The notes beneath the pieces were generated by a model that saw nothing but the letters and a program-made list of their open reading frames with translations, made no database searches and had not been told where the DNA came from. This document shows positions 34,601 to 49,400 of a stretch of DNA of 64,000 nucleotides, piece by piece (positions within the stretch are counted from its first letter, which is position 1; each line of letters starts with the position of its first letter). The stretch is from Chamaelirium japonicum (Eukaryota; Streptophyta; Magnoliopsida; Liliales; Melanthiaceae): contig CANTAL010000148.1 of the NCBI GenBank assembly GCA_947650365.1, forward strand, positions 434,001 to 498,000. Direction: 5' to 3'. Both the position numbers and the translations under genes were made by a program.

Positions 34601-37600
34601 GCGAATGAATTAGAATGGATCGTATGAATAAATTAGAATGGATCATACGAATGAATTAAAATGGATACATTTGTGCGAATGAATTAGAATGGATCATACG
34701 ATTGAATTAGAATGGATCATGCGAATGAATTAGAATGGATCGTACGAATGGATTAGAATGGATCATAGGAATGAATTAGAATGGATCGTGCAAATGAATT
34801 AGAATGGATACATTCGTACGAATGAATTAGAATGGATCGTAGGAATGAATTAGAATGGATCGTACGAATGAATTAGAATGGTTACATTCGTGCGAATGAA
34901 TTAGAATGGATCGTACGAATGGATTAGAATGGATCGTATGAATGGATTAGAATGGATCGTACGAATGAATTAGAGTGGATCGTACAAATGAATTAGGAAG
35001 GTTACATTTGTGAGAATGAATTAGAATGGATCGTACGAATGAATTAGAATGGATCGTACGAATGGATTAGACTGGATCGTACGAATGGATTAGAATGGAT
35101 CGTACAAATGAATTAGAATGGATCATACATTTGAATTAGAAAGGTTACATTCATGAGAATGAATTAGAATGGATCGTACGAATGAATTAGAATGGATCAT
35201 GCGAATGAATTTGAATGGATCGTACGAATGAATTAGAATGGATCGAACAAATGAATTAGAATGGATACATTCGAGCGAATGAATTAGAATAGATCGTAGG
35301 AATGAATTAGAATGGATCATACGAATGAATTAGAATGGATCGTGCGAATGAATTAGAATGGATTGTACGAATGAATTAGAATGGATACATTCGTGCGAAT
35401 AAATTAGAATGGATCGGACGAATGAATTAGAATGGATCGTACGATTCATTCTAATTCATTCGTACGATCCATTCTAATGCATTCGTACGATTTATTCTAA
35501 TTCATTCGCACGATCCATTCTAATTCATTCGTATGATCCATTCTAATTTATTTGCATGAATATACCATCCATTCTAATTTATTCGCAAGAATGTATCCAT
35601 TCTAATTCATTCGTACAATCCATTCTAATTTATTCGTACAAATGTATCCCTTCTAATTCATTCGTACGATCCATTCTAATTCATTCGTATGATCCATTCT
35701 AATTCATTCGTACGATCCATTCTAATTCATTCGTACAATCCATTCAAATTCATTCGCATGATCCATTCTAATTAATTCGTACGATCGATTCTAATTCATT
35801 CTCACTAATGTAACCTTTCTAATTCATTTGTATGATTCATTCTAATTCATTCGTACGATCCATTCTAATCCATTCGTACAATCCATTGTAATTCATTCAT
35901 ACAATCCATTCAGATTCATTCGCACAAATGTATCCATTCTAATTTATTCGTACGATCCATTCTAATTAATTCGCACGATCCATTCTAATTAATTCGCACG
36001 ATCCATTCTAATTCAGTCGTATGAATGTATCCATTTTAATTCATTCGTACGATCCATTCTAATTCATTCGTACGATCCATTCTAATTCATTCGCACGATC
36101 CATTCTAATTCATTCGCACGAATGTATCCATTCTAATTCATTTGCACGATCCATTCTAATTCATTCCTATGATCCATTCTAATTCACTGGTACGATCCAT
36201 TCTAATTCATTCGGTCGAATGTATCCATTCTAATTCATTCGTACGATCCATTCTAATTCGTTCATACGATCCATTCTAATTCGTTCGTACGATTCATTCT
36301 AATTCATTCGCACGATCAATTCTAATTCATTTATACAATCCATTTTAATTCATTCATAAAAATAAATTAGAATGGATCGTATGAATGAATAAGAATGGAT
36401 CGTACGAATGAATTAGAATGGATACATTTGTGCAAATTAATTAAAATGGATCGTACAAATGAATTAGAATAGATCATACGAATGAATTAGAATGGTTACA
36501 TTCGTGCGAATGAATTAGAATGGATCGTATGAATGGATTAGAATGGATCGTACGAATGGATTAGAATGGATCATACGAATGAATTAGAATGGATCGTACA
36601 AATGAATTAGAAAGGTTACATTTGTGAGAATGAATTAGAATGGATCGTATGAATGAATTATAATGGATACATTTGTGCGAATGAATTAAAATGGGTCATG
36701 CGAATGAATTAGAATGGATCGTACGAATGAATTAGAATGGATATATTTATGTGAATGAATTAAAATGAATCGTACAAATGCATTAGAATGGATCGTACGA
36801 ATGAATTAGAATAGCTCATACGAATGAATTAGAATGAATCATACGAATGAATTAGAATGGTTACATTCGTGCGAATGAATTAGAATAGACCGTACGAATG
36901 AATTAGCATGGATCGTACGAATAAATTAGAATGGATCGTGCGAATGAATTAGAATGGATCGTACAAATGAATTAGAATGGATCCACCAAATGAGTTAGAA
37001 TGGATCGTACGAATGAATTAGAATGGATCGAACGAATGAATTAGAGTGGATACATTCGAGCGAATGAATAAGAATAGATCGTAGGAATGAATTAGAATAG
37101 ATCATACGAATGAATTAGAATGGATCGTGTGAATGAATTAGAATGGATTGTACGAATGAATTAGAATGGGTACATTCGTGTGAATGAATTAGAATGGATC
37201 GGACGAATGAATTAGAATGGATCATACAATTCATTCTAATTCATTCGTACGATCCATTCTAATGCATTCGTACGATTCATTCTAATTCATTCACACGATT
37301 CATTCTAATTCATTCGTACGATCCATTCTTATTCATTCATACGATCCATTCTAATTCATTCGCACAATCCATTCTAATTCATTCGTATGATCCATTCTAA
37401 TTCATTCGTATGATCCATTCTAACTCATTCGGTGGATCCATTCTAATTCATTCGTACGATCCATTCTAATTCATTCAAATGATCCATTCTAATTTATTGG
37501 TACGATGCATTCTAATTCATTCGGACGATCTATTCAAATTCATTCACATGATCCATTCTAATTCATTCGTACGATCCATTCTAATTCATTCGTATAATCC

Positions 37601-39799
37601 ATTCAAATTCATTCGTACGATGTAATCTAATTCATTCGCACAAATGTATCTATTCTAAATCATTCGCACGATCCATTCTAATTCATTCGTACGATCCATT
37701 CTAATTCATTCCCAAGATCCATTCTAATTCATTCGCACGATCCATTCTAATTCATTCGCACAATCTATTATAATTCATTTGTACGATCAATTCTAATTCA
37801 TTCGCTCGATCCATTCTAATTCATTCATACGATCCATTCTAATTCATTCACACGAATGGATCCATTCTAATTCATTAGTACGATCCATTCTAATTCATTC
37901 TTACATTCCATTCTAATTCATTCGCACGAATGTATCCATTCTAATTCATTCGCACAATCCATTCTAATTCATTCGTACGATCCATTCTAATTCATTCGTA
38001 TGATCCATTCTAACTCATTCGGTGGATACATTCCAATTCATTCGTACGATCCATTCTAATTCATTCGCACGATCCATTCTAATTTATTCGTATGATCCAT
38101 TCTAATTCATTAGTACGATCTATTCTAATTCATTCGCGTGATCCATTCTAATTCATTCGTACGATCCATTCTAATTCATTCGTACAATCCATTCAAATTC
38201 ATTCATACGATGCAATCTAATTCATTCGCACAAATGTATCTATTCTAATTCATTCGTACAATGCGTTCTAATCCATTCGTACGATCCATTCTAATCCATT
38301 CGTACGATCCATTCTAATTCATTCGCACGAATATAACCATTCTAATTCATTCATACGATCCATTCTAATTCATTCATACGATCCATTCTAATTCATTCGT
38401 ATGATCCACTCTAATTCATTCGTACGATCCATTCTAATTCATTTGCATGAATGTATCCAATCTAATTTATTCGTACGATCCAGTCTAATTTATTCATACG
38501 ATCCATTCTAATTCATTCGCACGAATATATCCATTCTAATTCATTTGTACGATCCTTTCTAATTCATTCGCACGATCTATTCTAATACTTTCATATGATC
38601 CATTCTAATTCATTCGCACGAATGTATCCATTCTAGTTCATTCGTACGCTCCATTCTTATTCATCGCAAAAATGTATCCATTCTAATTTATTCGTACGAT
38701 CCATTCTAATTCATTCGTACGATCCATTCTAATTCATTCGCACGAATGTATCCATTCTAATTCATTCGTACGATCCATTCTAATTCATTCGCACTATCCA
38801 TTCTAATTCATTCGCACGATCCATTCAAATTCATTCGTATGATCCATTCTAATTCATTCGCACGAATGTATCCATTCTAATTCATTCGTACGATCCATTC
38901 TAATTCATTCGCACGATCGATTCTAATTAATTCATATGATCCAATCTAATTCATTTGTACGATCCATTCTAATTCTTTCGTACGATCCATTCTAATTCAT
39001 TCGCACGATCTATTCTAATTCATTCGTACAATCCATTCTAATTCATTCGTACGATCCATTCTAATTCGTTCGCACTATCCATTCCAATTCATTCGTACGA
39101 TCCATTCTAATTCATTCGTACAAATGTATCCATTCTAATTCATTCGTACGATCTATTCTAATTTATTCATACGATCTATTCTAATTCATTCGCACGAATG
39201 TATCCATTCTAATTCATTCGCACAATCCAATCTAATTCAAACGTACGATCCATTCTAATTCATTCACATGATGTATTCTAAGTTATTCGTATGATCCATT
39301 CTAATTCATTTGTATGATTCATTCTAATTCATTCATACGATCCATTCTAATTTATTTGCACAAATGTATCCATTCTAATTCATTCGTACGATCCATTCTA
39401 ATTCATTCGCACGATTCATTCTAATTCATTTGTACGAATGTATCCATTCTAATTCATTCGCACGATCCATTCTAATTCATTCGCACGATCCATTCTAATT
39501 CATTCGTATGATCCATTCTAATTCATTCGTATGATCCATTCTAATTCATTTGCATGAATGTATCCATTCTAATTCATTCGTACGATCCATTCCAATTCAT
39601 TCGTATGATCCATTCTAATTCATTCATGCAATCCATTCTAATTCATTCGTACGATCCATTCTAACTCATTCATACGATCCGTTCTAATTCATTCGCATGA
39701 ATGTATGTATCCATTCTAGTTCTTTCGCATGATCCATTCTAATTCATACGTACAATCCATTCTAATTCATTCGCACGAATGTATCCATTCTAATTCATT

Positions 39800-41250
39800 C
39801 GCACGATCCATTCTAATTCATTCGTACGATCCATTCTAATTCATTCGTACGATCCATTCTAATTCATTTGTATGAATGTAACCATTCTAATTCATTCGTA
39901 CGATCCATTCTAGTTCATTTGCACGATCTATTCTAATTCATTCACACAATCCATTCTAATTCATTTGCACGAATGTATCTATTCTAATTCATTCGCACGA
40001 TCCATTCTAATTCATTCGAACGGTCCATTCTAATTCATTCGCAAGAATGTATCCATTCTAATTCATTCGCACGATCCATTCTAATTCATTCGTACGATCC
40101 ATTCTAAATCATTCATACGATCCATTCTAATTCATTCGCACGAATGTATCCATTCTAATTCATTCGTACGATCCATTCTAATTCATTCGCACGATCCATT
40201 CTAATTCATTCGCAAAAATGTATCCATTCTAATTCATTTGTACGATCCATTCTAATTCATTCGCGCGATCCATTCTAATTCATTCGTACGATCCATTCTA
40301 CTTCATTCGCACGAATGTATCCATTCTAATTGATTCGTACGATCCATTCTAATTGATTCGTACGATCTATTCTAATTTATTCGCACGATCCATTCTAATT
40401 CATTCGTACGATCCATTCTAATTTATTCGCATGATCCATTCTGATTCATTCGATCCATTCTAATTCAGTCGCACGATCCATTCTAATTCATTCACACGAT
40501 CGATTCTAATTCATTCGTACGATCCATTCTAATTCATTCGTACGGTCCATTCTAATTCATTCGCAAGAATGTATCCATTCTAATTCATTCGCACGATCCA
40601 TTCAAATTCATTCGTACAATCCGTTCTAATTTATTCGTACGATCCATTCTATTTCATTCTTACGATCCATTCTAATTTATTCATACGATCCATTCTAATT
40701 CATTCGTACGAATGTATCCATTCTAGGTCATTTGTACGATCCATTCTAATTCATTCGTATGATCTATTCTAATTCATTCGTATGATCCATTCTAATTCAT
40801 TCGTATGATCAATTCTAATTCATTCGTACGATCCATTCTAATTTATTCGCACAAATGTATCCATTCTAATTCATTCGTACGATCCATTCTAATTCATTCA
40901 CACGAATGTATCATACGAATGAATTAGAATGGATCATGCGAATGAATTAAAAAGGATCATACAAATGAATTAGAATGGATCATGCGAATGAATTAGAATG
41001 AATCGTACGAACGAATTAGAATGGATCGTATGAACGAATTAGAATGGATCGCATGAACGAATTAGAATGGGTCGTACGAATGAATTAGAATGGATCATAG
41101 GAATGAATTAGAATGGATCGTACAAATGAATTAGAACGCATTGTTTAAATGAATTAGAATAGATATATTCATGCGAATGAATTAGAATGGATCGTACGAA
41201 TGAATTAGAATGGATCGTGCGAATAAATTAGAATGGATCGTATGAATAAA
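39800..41250. repeat. Segmental duplication in the right array, copy 1
   Basis: Rare variants here recur about 3.4 kb downstream. TATGAATGTAACC is at 39871 and 43252 (offset 3381), TACGGTCC near 40541 and 43931 (3390), and the junction variant CACGAATGTATCATACG at 40901 and 44301 (3400). AACGCATTGTTTAAAT near 41135 recurs at 44535 (3400). The stepwise offset shows small indels since duplication. A plus-to-minus junction is included. Confidence 0.8.
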
Positions 41251-43179
41251 TTAGAATGAATCATACGAATGAATTAGAATGGATTGTACGAATGAATTAG
41301 AATGGATACATTCGTGCGAATGAATTAGAATGGATCGTACGAATGAATTAGAATGGATCATGGGAATGAATTAGAATAGATCGTACGATGCAATCTAATT
41401 CATTCGTACGATCCATTCTAATTCATTCGTATGACCAATTCTAATTCATTCGCACGATCCATTCTAATTCATTCGTATGATCCATTCTAATTCATTCGTA
41501 TGAATGTAACCATTCTAATTCATTCATATGATCCAGTCTAATTCATTTCTACGATCCATTCTAATTCATTTGCATGAATGTATCCAGTCTATATTATTCG
41601 TACGATCCAATCTAATTCATTCGAACGATCCATTCTAATTCATTCGCACGAATATATCCATTCTAATTCATTCGTATGATCCTTTCTAATTCATTCGCAC
41701 GATTCATTCTAATTCTTTCATATGATCCATTCTAATTCATTCGCACGAATGTATCCATTCTAGTTCATTCGTACTCTCCATTCTAATTCATTCGTACGCT
41801 CCATTCTTATTCATCGCACAAATGTATCCATTCTAATTTATTCGTACGATCCATTCAAATTCAATCGTATGATCCATTCTAATTCATTCGCACAAATGTA
41901 TCCATTTTAATTCATTCGTACGATCCATTCTAATTTATTCATACGATCCATTCTAATTCATTCGTACGATCCATTCTAATTCATTCGTATGATCCATTCT
42001 AATTCATTCGCACGAATGTATCCATTCTAATTCATTTGTACGATGCATTCTAATTCATTCGTAGGCTCCATTCTAATTCATCGCACAAATGTATCCATTC
42101 TAATTTATTCGTGCGATCCATTCAAATTCAATCGTATGATCCATTCTAATTCATTCGCACGAATGTATCCATTTTAATTCATTCGTACGATCCATTCTAA
42201 TTTATTCATACGAACTATTCTAATTCATTCGCACGAATGTATCCATTCTAATTCATTCGCACAATCCAATCTAATTCAAACGTATGATCCATTCTAATTC
42301 ATTCGCACAAATGTATCCATTTTAATTCATTCGTACGATCCATTCTAATTTATTCATACGATCCATTCTAATTTATTGGCACGATCCATTCTAATTCATT
42401 CGTACGATCCATTCTAATTCATTCGCATGAATATATGTATTCTAATTCATTTAAACAATACGTTCTAATTCATTTGTACGATCCATTCTAATTCATTCCT
42501 ATGATCCATTCTAATTCATTCGTACGACCCATTCTAATTCGTTCATGCGATCCATTCTAATTCGTTCGTACGATCCATTCTAATTCGTTCATACGATCCA
42601 TTCTAATTCATTCGCATGAATTAGAATGGATACATTTGTGCGAATGAATTAGAATGGATCGTACGAATGAATTAGAATTGATCATACGAATGAATTAGAA
42701 TGGATCATACGAATGAATTAGAATGGATCATACGAATGAATTAGAATGGATCGTGCGAATGAATTAGAATGGATCGTACGAATGAATTAGAATGGATTGT
42801 ACGAATGAATTAGAATGGATATATTCGTGCGAATGAATTAGAATGGATCGTGCGAATGAATTAGAATAGATCATACGAATGAATTCGAATGGATTGTACG
42901 AATGAATTAGAATGGATACATTCGTGCGAATGAATTAGAATGGATCGGACGAATGAATTAGAATGGATCGTACGATTTATTCTAATTCATTCGTACGATC
43001 CATTCTAATTCATTCATACGATCTATTCTAATTCATTCGCATCATCTATCCTAATTCATTCGTACGATCCATTCTAATTCATTCGTCCGATCCATTCAAA
43101 TTCATTCGTACGATGCAATCTAATTCATTCGCAAAAATATATCTATTCTAATTCATTCGTATAATGCGTTCTAATCTAT

Positions 43180-44650
43180 TCGTACGATCCATTCTAATTC
43201 ATTCGCACGATCCATTCTAATTCATTCGTACTATCCATTCTAATTCATTTGTATGAATGTAGCCATTCTAATTCATTCGTACGATCCATTCTAGTTCATT
43301 TGCACGATTTATTCTAATTCATTCACACAATCCATTCTAATTCATTCGCACGAATGTATCTATTCTAATTCATTCGCACGATCCATTCTAATTCATTCGA
43401 ACGGTCCATTCTAATTCATTCGCAAGAATGTATCCATTCTAATTCATTCGCACGATCCGTTCTAATTCATTCGTACGATCCATTCTAAATCATTCATACG
43501 ATCCATTCTATATCATTCGCACGAATGTATCCATTCTAATTCATTCGTACGATCTATTCTAATTCATTCGCAAAAATGTATCCATTCTAATTCATTTGTA
43601 CGATCCATTCTAATTCATTCGCATGATCCATTCTAATTCATTCGTAGGATCCATTCTAATTCATTCGCACGAATGTATCCATTCTAATTCATTCGCACGA
43701 ATGTATCCATTCTAATTCATTCGTACGATCCATTCTAATTGATTTGTACGATCCATTCTAATTTATTCGCACGATCCATTCTAATTCATTCGTACGATCC
43801 ATTCTAATTTATTCGCACGATCCATTCTGATTCATTCGTATGATCCATTCTAATTCAGTCGCACGATCCATTCTAATTCATTCAAACGATCGATTCTAAT
43901 TCATTCGTACGATCCATTCTAATTCATTCGTACGGTCCATTCTAATTCATTCGCAAGAATGTATCCATTCTAATTCATTCGCACGATCCATTCAAATTCA
44001 TTCGTACGATCCGTTCTTATTTATTCGTACGATCCATTCTAATTCATTCGTACGATCCATTCTAATTTATTCATACGATCCATTCTAATTCATTCGTACG
44101 AATGTATACGATCCATTCTAATTCATTCGCACAAATATATCCATTCTAATTCATTCGCACGATCCATTCTAATTCATTCGTATGATCCATTCTAATTCAT
44201 TCGTATGATCAATTCTAATTCATTCGTACGATCCATTCTAATTCATTCGCACAAATGTATCCATTCTAATTCATTCGTACGATCCATTCTAATTCATTCA
44301 CACGAATGTATCATACGAATGAATTAGAATGGATCATGCGAATGAATTAAAATGGATCGTACAAATGAATTAGAATGGATCATGCGAATGAATTAGAATG
44401 GATCATACGAACGAATTAGAATGGATCATACGAACGAATTAGAATGGATCGTATGAACGAATTAGAATGGGTCGTACGAATGAATTAGAATGGATCATAG
44501 GAATGAATTAGAATGGATCGTACAAATGAATTAGAACGCATTGTTTAAATGAATTAGAATAGATATATTCATGCGAATGAATTAGAATGGATCGTACGAA
44601 TGAATTAGAATGGATCGTGCGAATAAATTAGAATTGATCGTATGAATAAA
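43180..44650. repeat. Segmental duplication in the right array, copy 2
   Basis: This is the partner of 39800-41250, in the same order and orientation. Sequence agreement fades after about 44650, where copy 2 goes on with its own minus-polarity block. Confidence 0.8.
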
Positions 44651-46243
44651 TTAGAATGGATCGTACGAATGAATTAAAATGGATACATTTGTGCGAATGG
44701 ATTAGAATGGATCATACGTTTGAATTAGATTGGATTGTGCGAATGAATTAGAATGGATACATTCGTGCGAATGAATTAGAATAGTTCGTATGAATAAATT
44801 AGAATGGATCGTACGACTGAATTAAAATGGATACATTTGTGCGAATGAATTAGAATGGATCATACGATTGAATTTGAATGGATCGCACGAATAAATTAGA
44901 ATGGATACATTTGTGCAATGAATTAGAATGGAGCGTACGAATGAATTAGAATGGATCGTACAAATGAATTAGAATGGATACATTCGTGCGAATGAATTAG
45001 AATGGATCATACGAATGAATTAGAATGGATCGTACGAATGAATTAGAATGGATCGTATGAATAAATTAGAATGGATCGTACGAATGAATTAAAATGGATA
45101 CATTTGTGCGAATGAATTAGAATGGATCATACGATTGAATTGGAATGGATCGTACGAATAAATTAGAATTGATACATTTGTGCGATGAATAAGAATGGAG
45201 CGTACGAATGAATTAGAATGGTGAGTACGAATGAACTAGAATTGATACATTCGTGTGAATGAATTAGAATGGATTATATAAAAGAATTAGAATGAATCGT
45301 GCGAATGAATTAGAAAGGATCATACGAATGAATTAGAATGGATATATTCGTGCGAATGAATTAGAATGGATCGTACGAATGAATTAGATTGGATCGTACG
45401 AATAATATAGACTGGATACATTCATGCAAATGAATTAGAATGGATCGTACGAATGAATTAGAATGGATCATACGAATGAATTAGAATGGATCGTAGAAAT
45501 GAATTAGACTGGATCATATGAATGAATTAGAATGGTTAAATTCGTGCGAATGAATTAGAATGGATCGTACGAATGAATTAGAATGGATCGTGCGAATGAA
45601 TTAGAATTGGTCATACGAATGAATTAGAATGGATTATACGAATGAATTAGATTGCATCGTACGATCTATTCTAATTCATTCACATGATCCATTCTAATTC
45701 ATTCGTACGATCCATTCTAATTCATTCGCACGAATGTATCCATTCTAATTCATTCGTACGATCCATTCTAATGCATTCGTACGATTCATTCGCAAAAATA
45801 TATCTATTCTAATTCATTCGTATAATGCGTTCTAATCCATTCGTACGATCCATTCTAATCCATTCGTACGATCCATTCTAATTTATTCGTATGATCCATT
45901 CTAATTCATTCGTACGATCCATTCTAATTCATTTGCATGAATGTATCCATTCTAATTCATTCCTACGATCTATTCTAATTCATTCGTATGATCCATTCTA
46001 ATTCATTCGCACGATCCATTCTAATTTATTCATTCGATCCATTCTAATTCATTCGTACGATCTATTCTAATTCATTCGTATGATCTATTTTAATTCATTC
46101 GCACAAATGTAACCATTCTAATTCATTCGTACGATTCATTCTAATTCATTCGTATGACCTATTCTAATTCAATCGTACGATCCATTACAATTCATTCGCA
46201 TGATCCATTCTAATTCATTCGTACGATCCATTCTAATTCATTC

Positions 46244-46442
46244 GCACGAATGTAACCATTCTAATTCATTCGTACGATCCATTCTAATTCATTCCTATGA
46301 TCCATTCTAATTCATTCGCACGAATGTATCCACTCTAATTTATTTGCACGATCCATTCTAATTCATTCCTATGATCCATTCTAATTCATTCGTACGATCC
46401 ATTCTAATTCATTCGCTCGAATGTATCCATTCTAATTCATTC
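46244..46442 (+). repeat. 8-monomer higher-order block, typical forward copy in the right array
   Basis: Landmarks GCACGAATGTAACC at 46244 and GCTCGAATGTATCC at 46415 are 171 bp apart. It is followed by several units with a GTTCGTACG variant (46460-46550). The copy at 56795 has a landmark distance of 148 because one 23-bp unit (the CCTATG type) is missing. Confidence 0.84.
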
Positions 46443-49400
46443 GTACGATCCATTCTAATTCGTTCGTACGATCTATTCTAATTCGTTCGTACGATCCATT
46501 CTAATTCGTTCGTACGATCCATTCTAATTCGTTCGTACGATCCATTCTAATTCATTCGTACGATCCATTCTAATTCATTCGCACGATCCATTCTAATTCA
46601 TTCGTATGATCCATTCTAATTCATTCCTACGATCTATTCTAATTCATTCGCTCGAATGTATCCATTCTAATTCATTCGTTCGATCCATTCTAATTCATTA
46701 GTACGATCCATTCAAATTCATTCGCATGATCCATTCTAATTCATTCGTACGATCCATTCTAATTCATTCTCACGAATGTAACCTTTCTAATTCATTTGTA
46801 TGATCCATTCTAATTCATTCGTATGATACATTTGTGCGAATGAATTAGAATGGATCATACGATTGAATTTGAATGGATCGTACGAATAAATTAGAATGGA
46901 TACATTTGTGCGATGAATAAGAATAGAGCGTACGAATGAATTAGAATGGAGCGTACGAATGAACTAGAATGGATACATTCGTGCGAATGAATTAGAATGG
47001 ATCATATGAAAGAATTAGAATGGATCATGCGAATGAATTAGAAAGGATCGTATGAATGAATTAGAATGGATATATTCGTGCAAATGAATTAGAATGGATC
47101 GTACAAATGAATTAGACTGGATCATATGAATAAATTAGAATGGATACATTCATGCAAATGAATTAGAATGGATCGTACGAATGAATTAGAATGGATCATA
47201 CGAATGAATTAGAATGGATCGTACGAATGGATTAGAATGGATCGTACGAATGGATTAGAATGCATTGTACGAATGAATTAGAATAGATTCATTTGTGCGA
47301 ATGATTTAGATTGCATCATACGAATGAATTTGAATGGATCGGACGAATGAATTAGAATGGATCGTACGAATGAATTAGAATGGATCATGCGAATGAATTA
47401 GAATAGATTGTACGAATGAATTAGAATGGATCGTACGAATGAATTTGAATGAATACATTTGTGCGAATGAATTAGAATGGATCGTATATTCGTGCAAATA
47501 AATTAGAATGGATCGTACAAATGAATTAGAATGGATCGTATGAATGAGTTAGAATGGATCGTGCGAATGAATTAGAATGGATCGTACGAATGAATTAGAA
47601 TGGATCCACCGAATGAGTTAGAATGGATCATACGAATGAATTAGAATGGATCGTACGAATGAATTAGAATGGATCGTGCGAATGAATTAGAATGGATCGC
47701 ACGAATGCACTAGAATGGATACATTCGTGCGAATGAATTAGAATGCATCATATGAATGAATTAGAATGGATACATTTGTGCAAATGAATTTGAATGGATT
47801 GCACGAATTGAATTAGAATGGATCGTACGAATGAATTAGAATGGATCGTACGAATGAATTAGAATTGATCGTACGAATGAAATAGAATAGCTCATACGAA
47901 TGAATTAGAATGAATCGTACGAATGAATTAGAATGGTTACATTCGTGAGAATGAATTAGAATAGATCGTACGAATGAATTAGAATGGATCTTTCGAATAA
48001 ATTAGAATGGATCGTGCGAATGAATTAGAATGGATCGTACGAATGAATTAGAATGGATCCACCGAATGAGTTAGAATGGATCATACGAATGAATTAGAAT
48101 GGATTGTGCGAATGAATTAGAATGGATCGTATGAATGAATAAGAATGGATCGTACGATCCATTCTAATTCGTTCGTACGATCCATTCTAATTCATTCGTA
48201 CGATCCATTCTAATTCATTCGCACGATCCATTCTAATTCATATGTAAGATCCATTTTAATTCATTCGTACGATCCACTCAAATTCATTCGCTCGAATGTA
48301 TCCATTCTAATTCATTCATACGATCCATTCAAATTCATTCGTATGATCCATTCTAATTTATTCGCACGATCTATTCTAATTCATTCGTACGATCCATTCT
48401 AATTCATTCGCACGATCCATTCTTATTCTTTTGTACGATCCATTTTAATTCATTCGTACGATCCATTCTAATTCATTCGCTCGAATGTATCAATTCTAAT
48501 TCATTCCTACGATCCATTCTAATTCATTCGTATGATCCATTCTAATTTATTTGCATGATCTATTCTAATTCATTCATACGATCCATTCTAATTCATTCGT
48601 ATGATCCATTCTAATTCATTCGCACGAATGTATCATACGAATGAATTTGAATGGATACATTTGTGCGAATGAATTATAATGAATCATACGAATGTATTAG
48701 AATGGATCGTACGAATGGATCGTACGAATGAATTAGAATGGATACATTCGAGCGAATGAATTAGAATGGATCGGACGGATGAATTAAAATGGATCGTACA
48801 AATGAATTAGAATGGATCGTGCGAATGAATTAGAATGGTTACATTCGTGAGAATGAATTAGAATGGATCGTACGAATGAATTAGAATGGATCGTACGAAT
48901 GGATTAGAATGGATCGTACGAATGAATTAGAATGGATGCATTCGAGCGAATGAATTAGAATGGATCGTAGGAATGAATTAGAATGGATCGTACGAATGAA
49001 TTAGACTGGATTGTACGAATGAATTAGAATAGATCGTGAGAATGAATTTGAATGGATCGTACGAAAGAATTAGAATGGATCGTACGAATGAATTAGAATG
49101 GATCATACGAATGAATTAGAATCGATCGTGCGAATGAATTAGAATGGATCGTACGAATGAATTAGAATGGATACATTTGTCCGATGAATAAGAATAGAGC
49201 GTACGAATGAATTAGAATGGAGCGTACGAGTGAACTAGAATGGATACATTCGTGCGAATGAATTAGAATGGATCATATAAAAGAATTAGAATGGATCGTG
49301 CGAATGAATTAGAATGGATCGTGCGAATGAATTAGAATGGATCATACGAACGAATTAGAATGGATCGTACGAACGAATTAGAATGGACCATATGAACGAA

